Positions 5,465-7,380 of a DNA stretch of 7,380 nt are shown here, in pieces. A program made the translations under genes and the position numbers. How positions within the stretch are numbered: position 1 is the stretch's first letter; each line of letters starts with the position of its first letter. Below the pieces are notes generated by a model, which saw only the letters and a list, made by a program, of their open reading frames with translations, was not told the DNA's origin and ran no database searches. The DNA comes from Propionibacteriaceae bacterium (lineage in GTDB: Bacteria > Actinomycetota > Actinomycetes > Propionibacteriales > Propionibacteriaceae): NCBI GenBank assembly GCA_025923975.1, contig JAICEV010000170.1, forward strand, positions 1-7,380, written 5' to 3'.

Positions 5465-6520
5465 ATGTGGCAGCCGGGAGCGCTGAGCCGAACCGTGCTG
5501 GCGCTCATCTGGTTGGTGCTCGGCATTGCGATGGTTGCGGTATCGGTCTGGCTCGGCTGGACTCGCTGGCCGGCCATCTTGAACGGCCATCCCGCCATGC
5601 TGATCGCGGGCATCGGCTGTGGCGTGCTTGGGTTCATTGCAATTGCCTGGTCGATTGGTTCGCTGGCAATCGAGGCCAGGCAAGATCGCGAAGGCGATTT
5701 CGGGCATCCAGCTCATAGCACCTCCGCGCAGGTGTTGCGGCGCGCGCGTTGGAGGATCATCTTTGCCGTTCCTGTGCTGCTGCTTGCGTTTCTCCTGGTC
5801 ATCGCCCTTGCCTATTCGCGTCCCTTTGTAGCGACGCCAATGGCCACCGTCGCTCTCCGGTCGGAGAACAGTGTGCGGCTCGCGGATCGGCTGGGCTGGT
5901 ATGAGCTGGTCCCGGTCCGAGAAGATCAAGCGGGTGAGGAAATCAAGCCGACGGCCGGCCTGCTGTTCGTGCCCGGTGCTCGCATCGACTCTCGCGCCTA
6001 CGCTCATGTGCTGCGCCCGCTAGCGGAAGCCGGCTATCTGGTGGCGGTGCTGAAGGAGCCGTTTGGCTTCTCGGTGCTCGATGCTGATCACGGCAAGAAG
6101 GTTCTCGACGTGCATCCCGAGATCAGCGATTGGGCAGTTGGTGGTCACTCGCTGGGCGGCACCACGGCCGCTGCACTCGCTGACGATGACGAGCGGATCA
6201 AGGGCCTGGTGCTTTTTGCCTCTTACCCAGCCGAGCCCATGGTCCGCACCGATCTGACGGCGGTCTCGATCTCCGCGACCGCCGATGAACTAACAACGCA
6301 GGACGACATCGAGAGCTCCAAGGCGAACCTCCCGCCAGGTACGTCCTATGTCGTGATCAATGGGGCAGTGCACAGCTCATTCGGCGATTACGGCGAGCAG
6401 TCGGGCGACGGGGTAGCGACGATTGATCGGTCGGCTGCGCAGACTGAGATCACCCAGGCAACCCTGGCGCTGCTAACGTCACTAGCTCCTCCTCCGGCAC
6501 CAACTCCGAGGAAGAAGTAA
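5465..6520 (+). CDS. Membrane-anchored alpha/beta hydrolase (Abhydrolase_5 type)
   Basis: 351 residues. The N-terminal 120 residues hold three hydrophobic segments (about 11-32, 44-68, 97-118) joined by a charged loop. A hydrolase domain follows at about 160-335, presumably outside the membrane. Its landmarks are AGLLFVPGARIDSRAYAHVLRPLAEAG (oxyanion region), the elbow GGHSLGG with Ser229, ISATADELTT with Asp274, and NGAVHSSFGDYG with His303, a complete Ser-Asp-His triad. The VPGA..., GHSLGG and VHSSFGDYG motifs match the Abhydrolase_5-type family seen in actinobacteria. The chain ends in a Pro-rich, basic tail (APPPAPTPRKK). ATG 5465 immediately precedes the first helix and has no ribosome binding site; a leaderless transcript is likely. 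Substrate unknown, and no neighbour indicates one. Confidence 0.85.
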   Translation: MWQPGALSRTVLALIWLVLGIAMVAVSVWLGWTRWPAILNGHPAMLIAGIGCGVLGFIAIAWSIGSLAIEARQDREGDFGHPAHSTSAQVLRRARWRIIFAVPVLLLAFLLVIALAYSRPFVATPMATVALRSENSVRLADRLGWYELVPVREDQAGEEIKPTAGLLFVPGARIDSRAYAHVLRPLAEAGYLVAVLKEPFGFSVLDADHGKKVLDVHPEISDWAVGGHSLGGTTAAALADDDERIKGLVLFASYPAEPMVRTDLTAVSISATADELTTQDDIESSKANLPPGTSYVVINGAVHSSFGDYGEQSGDGVATIDRSAAQTEITQATLALLTSLAPPPAPTPRKK

Positions 6521-6571
6521 TCTCCCGGAGCCTGGGCGCCGCATCCTCGTCGTTCTCTTTAGGATCTGGAT

Positions 6572-7380
6572 ATGAGCGAGAGGGGTTTGAAGCTTGCCCA
6601 GGACAAGATGGCCAGTGCTGGGATCCCGCAGCAAGCCATCGATGTCTTCACCTACTACTACCATCAGCTGGAAGAAGGTGTGAGCGGGTTCATTCCCGAG
6701 GACAGCATCGAACCACTTCTGGATCCCAGCATGCTGAGCGATGCCGCGGTAAGCGAGGAGGACGCTGCAGCGGCGCTCCAGAAGACCGTGATCATCAAGC
6801 TCAATGGCGGTCTTGGTACCTCAATGGGAATGGACAAGGCCAAGTCCCTATTACCGGTACGCAAAGCCAAAAGCTTCCTGGACATTATTGTTGATCAAGT
6901 ACGACATGCTCGAGCCAGATATGGAATCCAGCTACCACTGCTGTTCATGAACAGCTTCCGCACTCACCAGGACACCCTGGCTGCGCTGGCGCCTTACGGT
7001 GATCTTGCTGTTTCCGGACTTGATCTTGGTTTTCTGCAGAATCAGGAGCCTAAGCTCAAAGCCGACGACCTGACTCCGATCACTTGGCCGGCTGACGCCA
7101 GCCTGGAATGGTGTCCACCGGGCCACGGTGATCTCTACACCGCACTCACCACGTCAGGGATGCTGGATCGTCTTCTGTCATTGGGATATCGCTATGCGTC
7201 GGTGTCGAACTCTGACAACCTCGGTGCCGCGCCCAATGCCACAATCGCGGGCTGGTTCGCGACCACCGGTGCACCGTATGCCGCAGAGATCTGTCGCCGC
7301 ACTGGGGCCGATCGTAAGGGCGGTCACCTCGCGATCCGCAAGTCGGACCGACGGCTGATCCTGCGGGACACCGCACAGAC
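6572..7380 (+). CDS. UTP-glucose-1-phosphate uridylyltransferase, UDPGP (eukaryotic-type) family, 3' end outside the window
   Basis: The first 269 residues are present and the frame is open at the window edge. The family makes UDP-glucose from UTP and glucose-1-phosphate, supplying glycogen, trehalose and cell-surface sugars. The sequence has the nucleotide-binding signature KLNGGLGTSMGMDKAKSLLPV (76-96), then SFLDIIVDQV, LFMNSFRTHQDT, the sugar/uridine loop WCPPGHGDLY (180-189) and YASVSNSDNLGA (208-219). These are the UDPGP-family motifs (PF01704), not those of the GalU/RmlA type usual in bacteria. Specificity for glucose-1-phosphate rather than N-acetyl-hexosamine phosphate is inferred from overall similarity. 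The ATG has AGGA (6561-6564) at 7 nt. Codons at about 6842-6930 are unusually A/T-rich for the window (TTA, CTA, AGA, AAA, ATT), unlike the upstream genes. Confidence 0.9.
   Translation, partial: MSERGLKLAQDKMASAGIPQQAIDVFTYYYHQLEEGVSGFIPEDSIEPLLDPSMLSDAAVSEEDAAAALQKTVIIKLNGGLGTSMGMDKAKSLLPVRKAKSFLDIIVDQVRHARARYGIQLPLLFMNSFRTHQDTLAALAPYGDLAVSGLDLGFLQNQEPKLKADDLTPITWPADASLEWCPPGHGDLYTALTTSGMLDRLLSLGYRYASVSNSDNLGAAPNATIAGWFATTGAPYAAEICRRTGADRKGGHLAIRKSDRRLILRDTAQ

Noticed and set aside
5204..6007. Minus-strand 267-codon open frame opposite the deacylase and membrane hydrolase.
   Set aside because: Low-complexity Arg/Gln/His-rich shadow frame spanning two well-supported plus-strand genes.

Overview
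The window is GC-rich, gene-dense DNA from a high-GC Gram-positive bacterium, almost certainly an actinomycete. The grounds are strongly G/C-ending codons in most genes, GTG starts, TAnnnT -10 boxes placed so close to start codons that transcripts would be leaderless, and the families present: a Sap/GAP-type membrane protein, a TetR regulator with an actinobacterial-type C-terminal domain, and a UDPGP-family (eukaryotic-type) UTP-glucose-1-phosphate uridylyltransferase. The genus cannot be fixed from the sequence alone.

Layout. Positions 1-210 (minus) hold the 5' end of a zinc-type alcohol dehydrogenase that has lost its catalytic domain by an internal deletion and is a pseudogene. Positions 447-1933 (plus) form a two-gene unit: a cation-diffusion-facilitator transporter with a non-standard metal site, overlapping by GTGA a two-helix membrane protein of unknown function. 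An orphan coding-like frame without a start codon lies at 1963-2070 (minus). A SemiSWEET/PQ-loop protein at 2125-2472 (plus) is preceded by an unusually long Shine-Dalgarno sequence. It collides tail to tail with a minus-strand pair made of a TetR regulator (3432-4019) and an alpha/beta hydrolase (2456-3406). A Sap/GAP-family six-helix membrane protein follows at 4101-4772 (minus). It is divergent from a YbaK/EbsC-type aminoacyl-tRNA deacylase at 4922-5398 (plus), which has no Shine-Dalgarno of its own but sits behind a possible 10-codon leader peptide. Next come a membrane-anchored alpha/beta hydrolase of the Abhydrolase_5 type at 5465-6520 and the start of the uridylyltransferase gene at 6572, which runs off the window.

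How the genes fit together. Only two functional linkages are well supported: the CDF plus two-helix protein pair, and the TetR-hydrolase pair, where the regulator probably represses its own promoter and so the hydrolase. The remaining genes look like independent housekeeping or accessory transcription units. I saw no mobile element, CRISPR array, tRNA or rRNA, and no defence or biosynthetic cluster. I do not see a clear new system; the most interesting points are the altered CDF metal site, the candidate leader peptide before the deacylase, the palindrome inside the leaderless TetR promoter, and the domain-deleted dehydrogenase.
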